Below are positions 54,186 through 63,732 of a stretch of 64,000 nt of DNA, in pieces (positions within the stretch are counted from its first letter, which is position 1; each line of letters opens with the position of its first letter). This DNA comes from Verrucomicrobiota bacterium (GTDB lineage Bacteria; Verrucomicrobiota; Verrucomicrobiia; CAIQCK01): positions 43,567 through 107,566 of the forward strand of contig JAPLTX010000050.1 in the NCBI GenBank assembly GCA_026397915.1, given 5' to 3'. A program made the position numbers and the translations under genes. A model generated the notes under the pieces. The model was given only the letters and a program-made list of their open reading frames with translations, was not told where the DNA came from and ran no database searches.

Positions 54186-54593
54186 CGCCTGTCGTGTCCG
54201 GTTGCGGCGCGGTCGGCGATGGGGGTAAAAGAAATACCCCACCAGAGCCGTGTGAACGTATTCTCAGACCCCGTAATTAACGGAGCGCCTACCTGACGGC
54301 TTGCCGACTTCCAATTAAGGCATGTCGTCCACCGCCAGAGATCGGCCCTTCAGATGAAGGTTATCGGGTCAGAGATTCACCGTTGCATCACGCGAACGGC
54401 AGGGTATTTCAAACTGTTTGGGAATCGCGCCCGCAGGCGCGCTCCCTTGAACCCGGTTGACGTTTCAAGGAACAGACCGCTGTCAAACAACCGATTTACT
54501 TCTTCGCTGCTCATTTTAACCGCCGGCGTTTCCGCCGGCGTTTGGTTCTTCAGTTTTAACCCTGCCGGTTTCGCGGCACGGAACAACATTCAC
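54186..54593. other. Intergenic region between rarA and pheT with one GAAA-loop hairpin
   Basis: A perfect 8-bp hairpin CGCCGGCG-GAAA-CGCCGGCG (minus strand, 54521-54540) lies just after the pheT stop. It could act as a weak terminator or RNA stabiliser, though only a short T/A tail follows. A 70-codon minus-strand frame here looks like noise. The rest shows nothing. Confidence 0.5.
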
Positions 54594-56993
54594 TCACTCT
54601 GCGCGGACCTCGCACTGCAATTCAGTTTTCAATCTCGCTACGATCTCGTCGTGCGTCTTGTTAACCTCAGTGTCGGTCAGAGTCCGATCCGACGCCCGAT
54701 ACGTCAACGAATACGCCATAGACTTCTTCCCGCTTGGGATTGTCTTGCCGCTGAATATATCAAAAAGTCTGACGCTTTCCACCAGATTCTTCCGGCTTCG
54801 CGAAAATACTGCCATCACCTGCTCGTGCGTCACCACCGCATCCACCACCAGCGCGACGTCGCGCTGCACCGACGGATACTGCGGCAGCGGCCGATACGCC
54901 TTGTTCCAACGCGCCGTCGCCAGCACTTCGTCAAGGTCAAGCTCCGCCAACGCTACCGGGTCGCGCAGATCGAACTCGCGCCCAAGCTTCTCCTGCAACA
55001 GGCCGATCTCGCCGAGTGTTTTGCCGCCAGCCTTTACCAACACCGACTGCGCAAAGACGCCAGCCGCTGTCGTCTGCGGCACGAATTCCACCGCAGCTAC
55101 CTTCAACCGCATCAGCAGCGCCTCGACCGCGCCTTTCAAATCGTAGTAATCCGCCTTCGCAACGAGCGCGTCGGCCTCCCATGCGTTCGGCGCGCGACGA
55201 CCCGTCGCGGCAAGCGCGAGCGAACGCCGCTCCTGCGGTTTGCCATCGCGCGCGGCGAACGTGCGGCCGATCTCGAACAACCGCACATCGAGCGTCTGGC
55301 GCGCGACGTTGGTGCGGAGGTTTTGCAGCAAGCCGGGCAACAGGCTCGGCCGAAGAATCGAGAGGTCTTCGTTCAGCGGGTTCTGGAGCTTTACCAGCGC
55401 AAGTTCCGCCGGCAACGGCGTCAGCGCAGCGGTCGCCGGCGAGGTTGGCGTCTGGTTCACCGCTTCCTCGTAACCGACACCGGTGAGGATTTGACGCACA
55501 AGACGCAGGCGGTCGTAGCCAATGTCGAACCGTGATGTCGCCGGCTCGGCGCGCGAGGCGACAGAAGGAATCTTGTCGAGACCATGAATCCGGCCAACTT
55601 CTTCAATCAGGTCCACCTCGCGCTGCAAGTCCACGCGAAACGTCGGCACGGTCACTTCGATCCGGTCCGTGCTCTCGCTCGCGATGGTGAGGCCGAGGTT
55701 CGTCAGCGCGCGCTTCACGGCGTCAGCGGGCACCTCTGTGCCAATCAATTGGTTCACACGGCTGAAGCGGCAGGCGATGCGGCGCAGTTCAACCGGCTTG
55801 GCACGCGTGTCAATCACGCCGTGCGCAACCTCGCCGCCAGCTAGTTGCTGGATGAGCGCGACGGCGCGACGGCTGGCCCAGTCGCAGATGCCGACATCGG
55901 CGCCGCGCTCGAAGCGATACGACGACTCGCTGCTGAGTCCCGTGCGCTTGGAAGTCTTGCGGATGTTCGTCGGCAGGAAATACGCGCTCTCCAACAGCAC
56001 GTCCGCGGTGCCGTCGTTGATCTCACTCTGCCGGCCGCCCATGATGCCGGCGAGCGCGACGCCCTTCTGCGCGTCGGCAATCACCAACATCTGTTCGTCG
56101 AGCGCGCGATCCTTGTCGTCGAGCGTCATCAAATGCTCGCCCGCCCGCGCGCAGCGCACAACGATCTCGCGACCCGCCACCAGATTGTAATCGAACGCAT
56201 GCAGCGGATGACCACTTTCCAGCAACACAAAGTTAGTCACGTCCACGACATTGTTGATGGAACGAATGCCGAGTTTCTCCAGCAGCGTCTTCAGCCACGC
56301 CGGGCTGGGGCCAATCTTCACGCCACGCACCACGCGCGCCGTGTAACGCGGGCAGAGGTCGGGCGCTTCGACGCGGACTTTCGCCAGCGTCTCCATCGGC
56401 TCGCCGTCTTCAGCGAAGTTCACGGCGGGCAGCTTGATCGGGTTGCCCGTCAGCGCGGAGACCTCGCGGGCGATGCCGATGATGCTGAGCAGGTCGGGCC
56501 GGTTCGGCGTAATCTCCAGGTCATACACCGTGTCGCCGCCGCCAAGCACTTCCGCGATCGGCGCGCCGAGCCGCGTGGCCGGATCGAGAATGAGCAGCCC
56601 TTCCGCATCCTCGGCGATGCCGAGTTCCTTCTCCGAGCACATCATGCCTTGGCTCTCGACGCCGCGGAGTTTGCCAACCTTGATTTTGAAATCGCCCGGC
56701 AGCACCGCGCCCGGCAGCGCCAGCGGCACCTTGTCGCCGACCTTGTAGTTCTTCGCGCCGCAAACGATCTGCCGCTCCGTCGCGCCGTCGGTGACACGGC
56801 AGACACTGAGCCGGTCTGCATTCGGGTGCTTGTCGCTGCTGAGAACCTGGGCAACGACGATATTGTTGTAGTTCGCACCGATCTGCTCGATGCCCTCGAC
56901 CTCAATGCCGCACATCGTCAGCCGCTCCGCCAGTTGGTGCGGCGACCAATCGAACGCCACGTATTCCTTCAGCCAGTTGTATGAAATCTTCAT
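54594..56993 (-). CDS. pheT: Phenylalanyl-tRNA synthetase beta chain
   Basis: The 799 residues are the full domain set: N-terminal B1, EMAP-II-like tRNA-binding domain (RQIVCGAKNY), B3/B4 editing domain, B5, a class II-like core and a C-terminal FDX-ACB domain (YPSVQRDVALVVDA to DEIVARLKTELQ). PheT pairs with PheS to charge tRNA-Phe. No pheS is next to it in this window; the gene upstream is a rhodanese. Confidence 0.97.
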   Translation of the reverse strand: MKISYNWLKEYVAFDWSPHQLAERLTMCGIEVEGIEQIGANYNNIVVAQVLSSDKHPNADRLSVCRVTDGATERQIVCGAKNYKVGDKVPLALPGAVLPGDFKIKVGKLRGVESQGMMCSEKELGIAEDAEGLLILDPATRLGAPIAEVLGGGDTVYDLEITPNRPDLLSIIGIAREVSALTGNPIKLPAVNFAEDGEPMETLAKVRVEAPDLCPRYTARVVRGVKIGPSPAWLKTLLEKLGIRSINNVVDVTNFVLLESGHPLHAFDYNLVAGREIVVRCARAGEHLMTLDDKDRALDEQMLVIADAQKGVALAGIMGGRQSEINDGTADVLLESAYFLPTNIRKTSKRTGLSSESSYRFERGADVGICDWASRRAVALIQQLAGGEVAHGVIDTRAKPVELRRIACRFSRVNQLIGTEVPADAVKRALTNLGLTIASESTDRIEVTVPTFRVDLQREVDLIEEVGRIHGLDKIPSVASRAEPATSRFDIGYDRLRLVRQILTGVGYEEAVNQTPTSPATAALTPLPAELALVKLQNPLNEDLSILRPSLLPGLLQNLRTNVARQTLDVRLFEIGRTFAARDGKPQERRSLALAATGRRAPNAWEADALVAKADYYDLKGAVEALLMRLKVAAVEFVPQTTAAGVFAQSVLVKAGGKTLGEIGLLQEKLGREFDLRDPVALAELDLDEVLATARWNKAYRPLPQYPSVQRDVALVVDAVVTHEQVMAVFSRSRKNLVESVRLFDIFSGKTIPSGKKSMAYSLTYRASDRTLTDTEVNKTHDEIVARLKTELQCEVRAE

Positions 56994-57179
56994 TGCTTTC
57001 GTCCGTGAATGAAGCCCGAACCTTAACGAGGTCGCGCGACGCCCGCAAGCGCGGTTTTGGACCCTTCACCGCCTCCACAAAAAGGAATCGCGGGCTGCCG
57101 CCGCGTTTTCTTCGCGGCGCGCCCGCGTTCCGTGTTTGGACTGACGTTTCGCGGAAAAGAGCTTCTTCCAGCGGAAACG

Positions 57180-57626
57180 TCAGGTTCGTGCAACCATGTG
57201 CCGGCGATGAAGCAGCCGTTCGTGGACCTTCTTCAGCCGGTTGTTCGTCTCATGCTCGATCTCGAAACCGCCTTCCTCCCATGACGTGAACCCGCCTTCG
57301 AGTTCCATGACAGGATAGCCTTTGCTGGCAAACTCCAGGCACGCGTTGGCCGCCAGATGGCACAACAGCGAGTAACAGTAAACGACGTTCGTCCTGTGTT
57401 TGTTCAGGCCCGTTGCTTGGTCCCAAGTTCCCTTGGGCATGTTGATGGCGCCGGGGATGTGTCCCTTGGCGAAGTCTTCGGCATCGCGGACATCCACAAT
57501 GACGATGTTCTCGCATGACTTGATCATGCGTTCTAGTTCCACAGGTCCCGCAGTGAAGGCCAGCTTGTCTTCAAAGTAAGCCGCCGCCCGCACAGGGTCT
57601 TGAATCCGAGATATTACGGTTTGCAT
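57180..57626 (-). CDS. Rhodanese-like domain protein
   Basis: ATG at 57626 (MQTVISRIQD) gives 148 residues: a rhodanese fold with VDVRDAEDFAKGHIPGAINM, the presumed active-site loop CYSLLCHLAA containing the catalytic Cys, and GGFTSWEEGG. Rhodaneses move sulfane sulphur; a His-rich/Arg-rich tail follows (RLKKVHERLLHRRHMVART). It stands alone between pheT and a small membrane gene. The substrate is unknown. Confidence 0.88.
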   Translation of the reverse strand: MQTVISRIQDPVRAAAYFEDKLAFTAGPVELERMIKSCENIVIVDVRDAEDFAKGHIPGAINMPKGTWDQATGLNKHRTNVVYCYSLLCHLAANACLEFASKGYPVMELEGGFTSWEEGGFEIEHETNNRLKKVHERLLHRRHMVART

Positions 57627-57799
57627 AATACACCCTTTCCTTTTTTCCATTCATGGCGAATGGTGATAAACTTTTCATCGCTAAAACCTAGTCCTCCATC
57701 GCGACTCGTCAAATGCACTCGCCCGGCCGCACTCAGGAATCGGCTTGGCTTGGGCGCGCAGGGCGGAGTAGATGTTGGTCAACGCAGGTTTGGCTTGGC

Positions 57800-58039
57800 A
57801 TGACAAACTTCAACCGCATCGCGCTCAAGACGATCCGCATCACCAGTTGGCCGCTGTTGGCCATTGTGATCGCGTCGTTTGTGACGGGCTATATGATGAG
57901 CAACCGCTACGGACTGGCCGCGACGATGCAGCCGGAGAAGGCGCTGGTGATCCACAAGCTGCTGCACGTGCCGCTGCTGGTGCTCTTGGTGCCGCACACG
58001 ATCGCGGCAGCATACCTGGCGCTCAAGCGGAAGGGCTGA
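57800..58039 (+). CDS. Small membrane protein with possible haem-binding histidines
   Basis: ATG at 57800 (MTNFNRIALK) gives 79 residues with two hydrophobic helices (about 15-35 around SWPLLAIVIASFVTGY and 53-73 around LLHVPLLVLLVPHTIAAAYL). His residues in HKLLH and PHTI on one face recall b-type cytochrome proteins, but the fold cannot be proven. A longer frame upstream has no better start. Confidence 0.6.
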   Translation: MTNFNRIALKTIRITSWPLLAIVIASFVTGYMMSNRYGLAATMQPEKALVIHKLLHVPLLVLLVPHTIAAAYLALKRKG

Positions 58040-58053
58040 TTGAGGCGCGCGGC

Positions 58054-58977
58054 TCAGAAGCTCGCGTGGCAGCTTATCTGGGCGTAGGGAGCGGGACGGT
58101 TGCTGCGGATGAACATGTGCGGGTCGTTGAACTCGAACTCCCTGTAAACCATGCAACCAGCCTCGGCTTCGATGGTGAGGTTGGGCAAAATCTTCCATGA
58201 AACGCCCGGTCCGACGCGCACTTCCAGAAAGTCGAGGGTGGTGTCGTTGAGTCGGCGATCCGCGCTGTGGCTATCGCCAAAATCCTCCGCCAGCCGGTAG
58301 GTGCCGCCGAGAATCCGACCGCCGAGGTAAAGCTGCCATTGCTTGTTGAGGTCGTATTCCAGCCGCGGCTCGGGGAAAAGAAAGTTCAGCGTCCACTCAT
58401 CGGCGAACTTCCAGCGGACGCCCGCCGCCGGCGCGATCCAGTAGCGGCTCCGCGGATCCATGCGCAGGCCAAGGAACCACTGGAGATTCGAGTCCACCAA
58501 GTAGGACGCGCCCAAGATCACCGGCGCGTTCAGGTCGTGAAAGTTCAAGTCCTTGAAATCGCTGTAGAGACCCGGCTGCACTTCGAGACGCAACAGCCAT
58601 TGCTCGCTGAGCTGGCAGTCGAAACCAACGATGCCGCTGATCTGTTGGAGGGTATTAGGCAACGGCGCGCCGCTGGGAAGTCCAAAGGAAAAGCGGTTCC
58701 ATTCAAGGCCGGCGCGCAGGAACAGGTTCTTGGTAAGTTCGGGCGAAACAACGTATTTCAGGCTGGCGTTCTGTTCGCTGACATATCCCACGTCCGTGCC
58801 ACCCGTGTGTGACTTGGAGCCTGCCACGAAACCGTAGTTGACATCCAATTGCATGCCCATGCCGGAGCCTTCCGACTCGCTCTTGACCTTCGGTTCCATG
58901 GGGCTTTCAGCGCCGCGCGCCAACGGCAACGCAACGCTCACGGCCAGCAGTAACACGACGCCCAATGCTCGCTTCAT
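58054..58977 (-). CDS. Outer-membrane beta-barrel protein (DUF6268-like)
   Basis: ATG at 58977 (MKRALGVVLLL) has GGAAG 9 nt upstream and gives 307 residues. It has a signal peptide and a mature chain of alternating aromatic-rich strands (ADEWTLNFLFPEPRLEYDLN, WQLYLGGRILGGTYRLAEDF) ending in the C-terminal Phe typical of outer-membrane barrels (AQISCHASF). It is followed downstream by nothing on its strand. The DUF assignment is by resemblance. Confidence 0.8.
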   Translation of the reverse strand: MKRALGVVLLLAVSVALPLARGAESPMEPKVKSESEGSGMGMQLDVNYGFVAGSKSHTGGTDVGYVSEQNASLKYVVSPELTKNLFLRAGLEWNRFSFGLPSGAPLPNTLQQISGIVGFDCQLSEQWLLRLEVQPGLYSDFKDLNFHDLNAPVILGASYLVDSNLQWFLGLRMDPRSRYWIAPAAGVRWKFADEWTLNFLFPEPRLEYDLNKQWQLYLGGRILGGTYRLAEDFGDSHSADRRLNDTTLDFLEVRVGPGVSWKILPNLTIEAEAGCMVYREFEFNDPHMFIRSNRPAPYAQISCHASF

Positions 58978-59006
58978 CTGTGACTTCCTGATGTTCGATT
59001 CCGCAA

Positions 59007-60038
59007 TCACCGCGCGCCCCTTATATCATCCTGAAACGCGCGAATCCCCTTTTTTATTTCCAGCAGCATGATGGCCCCGTAGGCAATCCGTTCCATGCCC
59101 TTGGTATAGGCCAGCCCCGCTGCGGAAAACAAATCGCCCCGCCACACCAGCGAGCCTTTCCTGTTCTCCGCCTGGATCGGCCAGATTTCATAAAACGTCG
59201 TCGAAGCGTAGTAGCTCCCGCTTACATAGTATTCCACGTCCAGAAGTTGAAAATGGTCGCCGACCGGCAGCAAATACACTGCGCCGAGACACAGCGTGCC
59301 GTAGCCCTCCGAAGAGAACAGGTTCCAATAATAAAACGGCTTCAACGTTGAGACACCGCCAACCAACCCAACCTTCTGGATGATCGGGTCGAACTCACGG
59401 GCAATCCGGTTCTTCTCTTTCAACATCAACCGAAGCTGGTTGGCTGGAGAAACGTTCTCGCCCGAAACCTCATAAGGCGCCATGCCATCGAAGCCTTTCG
59501 ATTGAAACGACGACGCGCGCGCCAGCAGGAGCTTCGTCCAACACCCGGCCACCTCCTGCGGAGTGGAGTTCTTCTTCAGGCTCGACGCGATCTGTTGCGC
59601 TTCGCGGCGGCTCAAGTTCAAATCGGAATCCCCCGCCGTAGTGGTCAACGTTTTGTTCAGCAGCCACCGCACTGCGCGCTTGTCCAGCTTGAAATCCAGG
59701 TCCTTGAAATCAACGGCATCGGGCGGCACGCGCACCGAATTAAACCGATAAACATTCAGCGCCTGGTGCGCCAATGGATTCCACTCCTGCAATTGCCTGG
59801 CCGTCTCCGCCGCCGACGCTGGCGTCGCAAAACAAGACTGCGTCGAGATGCCAGTCCGCAGGTTCATCAACGAGCCGCGCTCAGAGAGAATCTCTCCATC
59901 AAGCAACCGCTTGAGGTCCACCTGCTGGAAGTCGCTGAAGCTTTTCAAAGCCGTCACAGGATCGGCTGTCTGTGCAACACCGTCCTGACTCAACGCTCCG
60001 AACAACACCAGAAGAACAAGAAATCCCAATCTCCGCAT
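59007..60038 (-). CDS. Secreted protein of unknown function
   Basis: The 343 residues start with a signal peptide (LGFLVLLVLFGALSQDGVA). The mature chain contains DFQQVDLKRLLDGEILSERG, NLSRREAQQIASSLKK and LLDVEYYVSGSYYASTTFYE; no catalytic motif is evident. Similar unnamed proteins are seen in Verrucomicrobiota. It lies next to an outer-membrane barrel gene, whose start it reaches within 30 bp, so they may be co-transcribed. Confidence 0.7.
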   Translation of the reverse strand: MRRLGFLVLLVLFGALSQDGVAQTADPVTALKSFSDFQQVDLKRLLDGEILSERGSLMNLRTGISTQSCFATPASAAETARQLQEWNPLAHQALNVYRFNSVRVPPDAVDFKDLDFKLDKRAVRWLLNKTLTTTAGDSDLNLSRREAQQIASSLKKNSTPQEVAGCWTKLLLARASSFQSKGFDGMAPYEVSGENVSPANQLRLMLKEKNRIAREFDPIIQKVGLVGGVSTLKPFYYWNLFSSEGYGTLCLGAVYLLPVGDHFQLLDVEYYVSGSYYASTTFYEIWPIQAENRKGSLVWRGDLFSAAGLAYTKGMERIAYGAIMLLEIKKGIRAFQDDIRGAR

Positions 60039-60133
60039 GATCTATTATTCCTGTTTCACCCCCCGAAAAACATCAACACGAAACACACCTATCGCACCGT
60101 GTCGGGAAAACCTTGCAGGTCGGAACTAGCGCT

Positions 60134-61069
60134 CTAAACGTTGCCAGCCGGTTTCGGCTGCATCGCGGCGACAAATTCCTGATAAGCCTTCAGCGGTGCG
60201 TCATCGTCAATCCAATCGGTCAGCACGAGCCGTTGTCGCAGCGTGTGCTGAGACGCGGGGCCGACGTCGCGGCCGAGCAAGTTATGGTAGAGCGAATTAT
60301 GGTGTGCGACGCCATCCTTGGGATCGTCGCTGTGGTAACTGCTGCACATGCCGAAGCAGTCGTCCGGCTGCGCCATCACCACTGCGATTGTCTTGCGGTC
60401 ACCAGTGGCGTAGAAGCCAAGCGGATACGCATACCAGCGGCCGATGGCCCACGCCACGGGCGAGTGCATGCCGTATTCCCAGCGGCCGTCGAAGAACTTC
60501 TGCGCAGCGAATATGTCGCGCGGCCAGCCGTTGTAGCAAAAGCGCGAGCAAGGATTGTCCAGCGGCTGGGTGAGCACAGCGGGATTCTTGGGGCCGACGG
60601 GACCGCGATACGGCGTCACGGTGTAGAACGCGGGGTTCATTGCCGCGTCGAAGTAGTTGGAGGTAAACAACTCCAAGTCGCGGTGCCAGCGCGTGCTGTT
60701 CTTGATCGTCACGGTGAGGTCCACCGCGTTTGCCGCCGCCACGCGGTAACGCGCCTCGGCTTCGAGACCGGGACCAAAACCGGGCACGTCGGGTTTGGTC
60801 AACGGCCACGAGACAACCAACTCGTCGCCTTCGAGTTTGGCGCTGTGCGGCACGTCGCGGCACTGGCTGAACCACTGGTTGCGCGCAAGCACGCGGTAGA
60901 GGTGGAGGCAGAACAGTTTCTCGCGGACGACCTGGCGGCCTGTGCTTTTCTGGGTAAGCGAGGTGATGCCGTGCAGATGAGTCTCAGCATTGGCGCTGAG
61001 TTCGCCCTTTATCGCGTCGGTCTCGAACGACCAGACGCCGGGGCGATCGGTGGGCTTCAGTTCATTCAT
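60134..61069 (-). CDS. Hypothetical protein, possibly mutarotase-like fold
   Basis: The 311-residue soluble protein has beta-rich motifs (VVSWPLTKPDVPGFGPGLE, YRVAAANAVDLTVTIKNS) reminiscent of aldose epimerase-like or glycoside-associated domains. It carries several His and Trp residues (NGWPRDIFAAQKFFDGRWEY). No active-site signature is secure. It overlaps the upstream gene by 4 nt (ATGA). Confidence 0.65.
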   Translation of the reverse strand: MNELKPTDRPGVWSFETDAIKGELSANAETHLHGITSLTQKSTGRQVVREKLFCLHLYRVLARNQWFSQCRDVPHSAKLEGDELVVSWPLTKPDVPGFGPGLEAEARYRVAAANAVDLTVTIKNSTRWHRDLELFTSNYFDAAMNPAFYTVTPYRGPVGPKNPAVLTQPLDNPCSRFCYNGWPRDIFAAQKFFDGRWEYGMHSPVAWAIGRWYAYPLGFYATGDRKTIAVVMAQPDDCFGMCSSYHSDDPKDGVAHHNSLYHNLLGRDVGPASQHTLRQRLVLTDWIDDDAPLKAYQEFVAAMQPKPAGNV

Positions 61070-61443
61070 GTGAATGTCACTTTCAGGCCGGGGCGCACGG
61101 CTTCGGCATAGGCGGCAGTTTCCTTCCGAAATCGCGCGACGCTGTCGAGCGCGAACTGCTTGCGCTGCGCCAGATCGTTGAGGTCGAGGCCCGCTTCCCT
61201 CAGATGCAGCTCACAGGCATCGCACCAGCACGGCTCGCCGGCCTCGGCGGGAATCTCAAACTCCAGCGCGTCACACGCCGGATCGGCCGCGGAGTGCGTC
61301 ATCCACGGCCAGATGACTTTAGCGACGTAGGAGCTGTTCAAACAGAGCGCGGGACGAAGTCTTCCAGCGGAGTCACGCTGCTGCCAGCCGGGATGCTGAG
61401 CCACTTGCACGGGGTCGCGACAGACAAGACAGCGCGCTTTCAT
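61066..61443 (-). CDS. Small Cys-rich hypothetical protein
   Basis: ATG at 61443 (MKARCLVCRDP) gives 125 residues. Two CxxC-like pairs (CLVC and CWCDAC) suggest metal binding. It is coupled by a 4-nt overlap to the following 311-residue gene. No family recognised. Confidence 0.6.
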   Translation of the reverse strand: MKARCLVCRDPVQVAQHPGWQQRDSAGRLRPALCLNSSYVAKVIWPWMTHSAADPACDALEFEIPAEAGEPCWCDACELHLREAGLDLNDLAQRKQFALDSVARFRKETAAYAEAVRPGLKVTFT

Positions 61444-61659
61444 GCGCGATTGTTTAGCCAACCGCGCCCCCGATGTCGAGGCGGGAAAGAAGCGTTCACC
61501 GCCCCCCGCCGCCCGGCGCGCGCAGCTGGGCCATGATGCCGAGCAGCCGCGTGATCTGCGAGGTGTGTCGAGGCATGGCGCGAGTGTAGGCGACGGCGGC
61601 GAAAGTGCAAAGCCGGGGCTGCAAGAGCGTGCAGGACGCGCGCGGAACCATCCGACCCA

Positions 61660-63072
61660 TCAGCGACTAGGAAGGAGAGATAGAATATCTTCCACCATCG
61701 GCTTGTCATCCGCATCGAAAGCCTTCTTTATCTTGCCGTCCTGAATCGCGAGAGCCTTGCCGATCAAGCTCAGGAGCTTGGTCTTGTATTCTTTCTTTTC
61801 CATCTTCTTCACCGCGCTCAAAGCCATCTTGCAAATCTGCCGTGTCTCTTTCATGTCCCCAGCGTTCAGCGACTCTTTGGCTACACTCAACATCGCGTTG
61901 GTCTTGTTGTATAGGTCTACTTCCCTACTCTTTTGGTCGGATGCCTCCATCTGGCCGACAACCCTAATCGCTTGTTTGCATACCTCCTGCGCCTGTTTTG
62001 CATCGCCAGTTCTAACCAATGCCCGCGCAATCGAGCATAGAGCCTCCACTTTATTCCAAGGCATACTTATCTTGTTTGCGCCGTTGAGCGCAGACCGAAA
62101 CACTTCATCGGTCAAGTGTGCTTGGCCGGATTTCTTGCGCCACTCAGCGATCTGGCAGATGATCTCCAATTTCACATGGAAGAACACGTGCTCATCAGGA
62201 CCTACCACGTCTATCTTGCCAAACTCACCCGCGATCTCTCGATAGATCCCTTGTGCCTGCTTCGAGTCGCCCGCGAGTTCCAATGCGCGCACAATGTCTG
62301 ATAAGAGCCATAGTTTCCTGAGCGCTTGATAGACAAAATACTTTGTCGGTAGCTTGGCATACAGCCTTGTTATGCCTAGAGCTTGCTGACAAAGCTCCAG
62401 GGCTTGCTTGGTTTCGCCTGCCTTCGCCAGAGATTCCGCGATACGGGTGAGATGACTTGCCTTACTTTCCATCCTCATGCCGGCTATGAACAAATTGTCG
62501 GGGTCGGCGGGATTTCGCGAAGCTGCTACTTGGTCTAGCGGGCTTGTAATCTGGTTAACCATGACCAATGCTCGCTGCCAAGTGTGACGCGCCTCTTTGC
62601 CATTACCCGCTTGAAGAAGCCCATCACCAATCAAGCGCAGCGCTTCGATCTGCTCCCAGTTCCCATCAGTGTAGGAAGGTTGAATCTTGTTAGAGATAAC
62701 ACAAGCTTGTTGAGCATCGCCAGTCTTCGCCAACACAGCGGCTGTTCTTCCCAAGGGCTTTAGATGTGATAAATCGCCAGAAGGATTCACCGCATACGAC
62801 CTGATCCTGGCCTCGTCAACAGCAACCAGTGCAGTCTGACAAAGCATATGGGCGCGGTTCGTCTCGCCTATCTGTGCCAGGGCCTCGATCAAGTCACACA
62901 TATGAGTGGCCCTGTCATCCGTCCCTTCCGTGATGTGAAGTATGAAATCCGTCGGCGAATCGAGAAGTGGCAATAGCTTTTTCGGCGGCTCCCTGCGCTT
63001 GGAATCATCAGCGAAACACAAACCAACAAGCAGCATCGCGGCTGCGATGAGGACTCCCTTTCTGATATTCAT
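61660..63072 (-). CDS. Secreted tetratricopeptide-like repeat protein
   Basis: ATG at 63072 (MNIRKGVLIAAAMLLVG) gives 470 residues with a signal peptide (cleaved near FADD). Repeating helical pairs of about 34-45 residues share AxALxxxGDxxxA patterns (IARALVRTGDAKQAQEVCKQA, LAKAGETKQALELCQQAL, LLQAGNGKEARHTW), typical of TPR/Sel1-like solenoids. It likely binds proteins in the periplasm. The base composition is lower in GC than the core genes. Confidence 0.8.
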   Translation of the reverse strand: MNIRKGVLIAAAMLLVGLCFADDSKRREPPKKLLPLLDSPTDFILHITEGTDDRATHMCDLIEALAQIGETNRAHMLCQTALVAVDEARIRSYAVNPSGDLSHLKPLGRTAAVLAKTGDAQQACVISNKIQPSYTDGNWEQIEALRLIGDGLLQAGNGKEARHTWQRALVMVNQITSPLDQVAASRNPADPDNLFIAGMRMESKASHLTRIAESLAKAGETKQALELCQQALGITRLYAKLPTKYFVYQALRKLWLLSDIVRALELAGDSKQAQGIYREIAGEFGKIDVVGPDEHVFFHVKLEIICQIAEWRKKSGQAHLTDEVFRSALNGANKISMPWNKVEALCSIARALVRTGDAKQAQEVCKQAIRVVGQMEASDQKSREVDLYNKTNAMLSVAKESLNAGDMKETRQICKMALSAVKKMEKKEYKTKLLSLIGKALAIQDGKIKKAFDADDKPMVEDILSLLPSR

Positions 63073-63251
63073 GACGACCCTTTCCCGACAACGCAATTGG
63101 CGTCGTTGATTGAACCGGGCAAAGTCTGAAACTCGGATTCCAGAGAGTCCAGAAGAATCCCCGCCCGAAAAACGCTTGCCAGCCGCGCCGCCGCGGGCGT
63201 AGTCTGCGGGCCGTCGTTTTGGAGATGTAGAAGTTGTTCAAGGAGTCGTTC

Positions 63252-63731
63252 GTGAAAGGCTGTGCGCAATTTGTTTTCACGGTCCTGCCGTTTGGCGGAG
63301 CAGCGGACGGCTGCATCCTCGCCCCGGCCCCGGTTTCGCGCGCGTCCGCCGTCTCCGCCGCCCGATTTTTCAACCGCACGGTTCTGTGGCTGCGTGGCAT
63401 GGTTCTTCTCGGTCCCATGCCCCCCTTTCTGCCCGGGCCGTGCGGTTGGTTTTCCAATCCCGCGCGGGTCGCCGGCCGCTCCGACGCGCTACCGGTCCAG
63501 TCCGACGAGCTTCTCGACCGCTCGGACAAGCCTCTCGTCCGCTCCGACGAGCTATCGGTCCAGTCCGACGAACTCCTCGTCCGCTCCGACGCGCTATCGG
63601 TCCGCTCCGACGAGCTTCTCGTCGAGTCCGACAGGCTCCTCGTCCAAGCCGACGAACGACGCGTTTCAAGGGTTTTTCATGGCGTTTTCGCGAAGTTGCA
63701 GTCAAAACACCCCAAAATAAGGAGGAAGTAG
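63252..63731 (+). CDS. Doubtful ORF spanning array 3 (heptapeptide SDELLVR repeats)
   Basis: GTG at 63252 follows AAGGAG by 6 nt and opens a 159-codon frame that runs through the array. Because 21 nt is a multiple of three, it codes tandem heptapeptides (SDALPVQ, SDELLDR, SDELSVQ, SDELLVR and variants). The frame ends with TAG one base before the next gene's ATG. It may be a translated leader or merely the array itself; its other frames are equally open. Confidence 0.3.
   Translation: MKGCAQFVFTVLPFGGAADGCILAPAPVSRASAVSAARFFNRTVLWLRGMVLLGPMPPFLPGPCGWFSNPARVAGRSDALPVQSDELLDRSDKPLVRSDELSVQSDELLVRSDALSVRSDELLVESDRLLVQADERRVSRVFHGVFAKLQSKHPKIRRK
63480..63668 (+). repeat. 21-nt tandem repeat array 3 (nine units)
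   Basis: The core TCCGACG recurs at 63480, 63501, 63522, 63543, 63564, 63585, 63606, 63627 and 63648, exactly 21 nt apart. Units alternate between GCTCCGACG and AGTCCGACG beginnings with TCGTCC or CGGTCC ends. It ends about 65 nt before the next gene start. Apart from the doubtful frame above, the upstream interval 63073-63479 holds no clear gene. Confidence 0.9.
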
Positions 63732-63732
63732 A

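Noticed and set aside
54377..54589. 70-codon minus-strand frame downstream of pheT
   Set aside because: No family, no strong ribosome binding site, and it contains the GAAA-loop hairpin.
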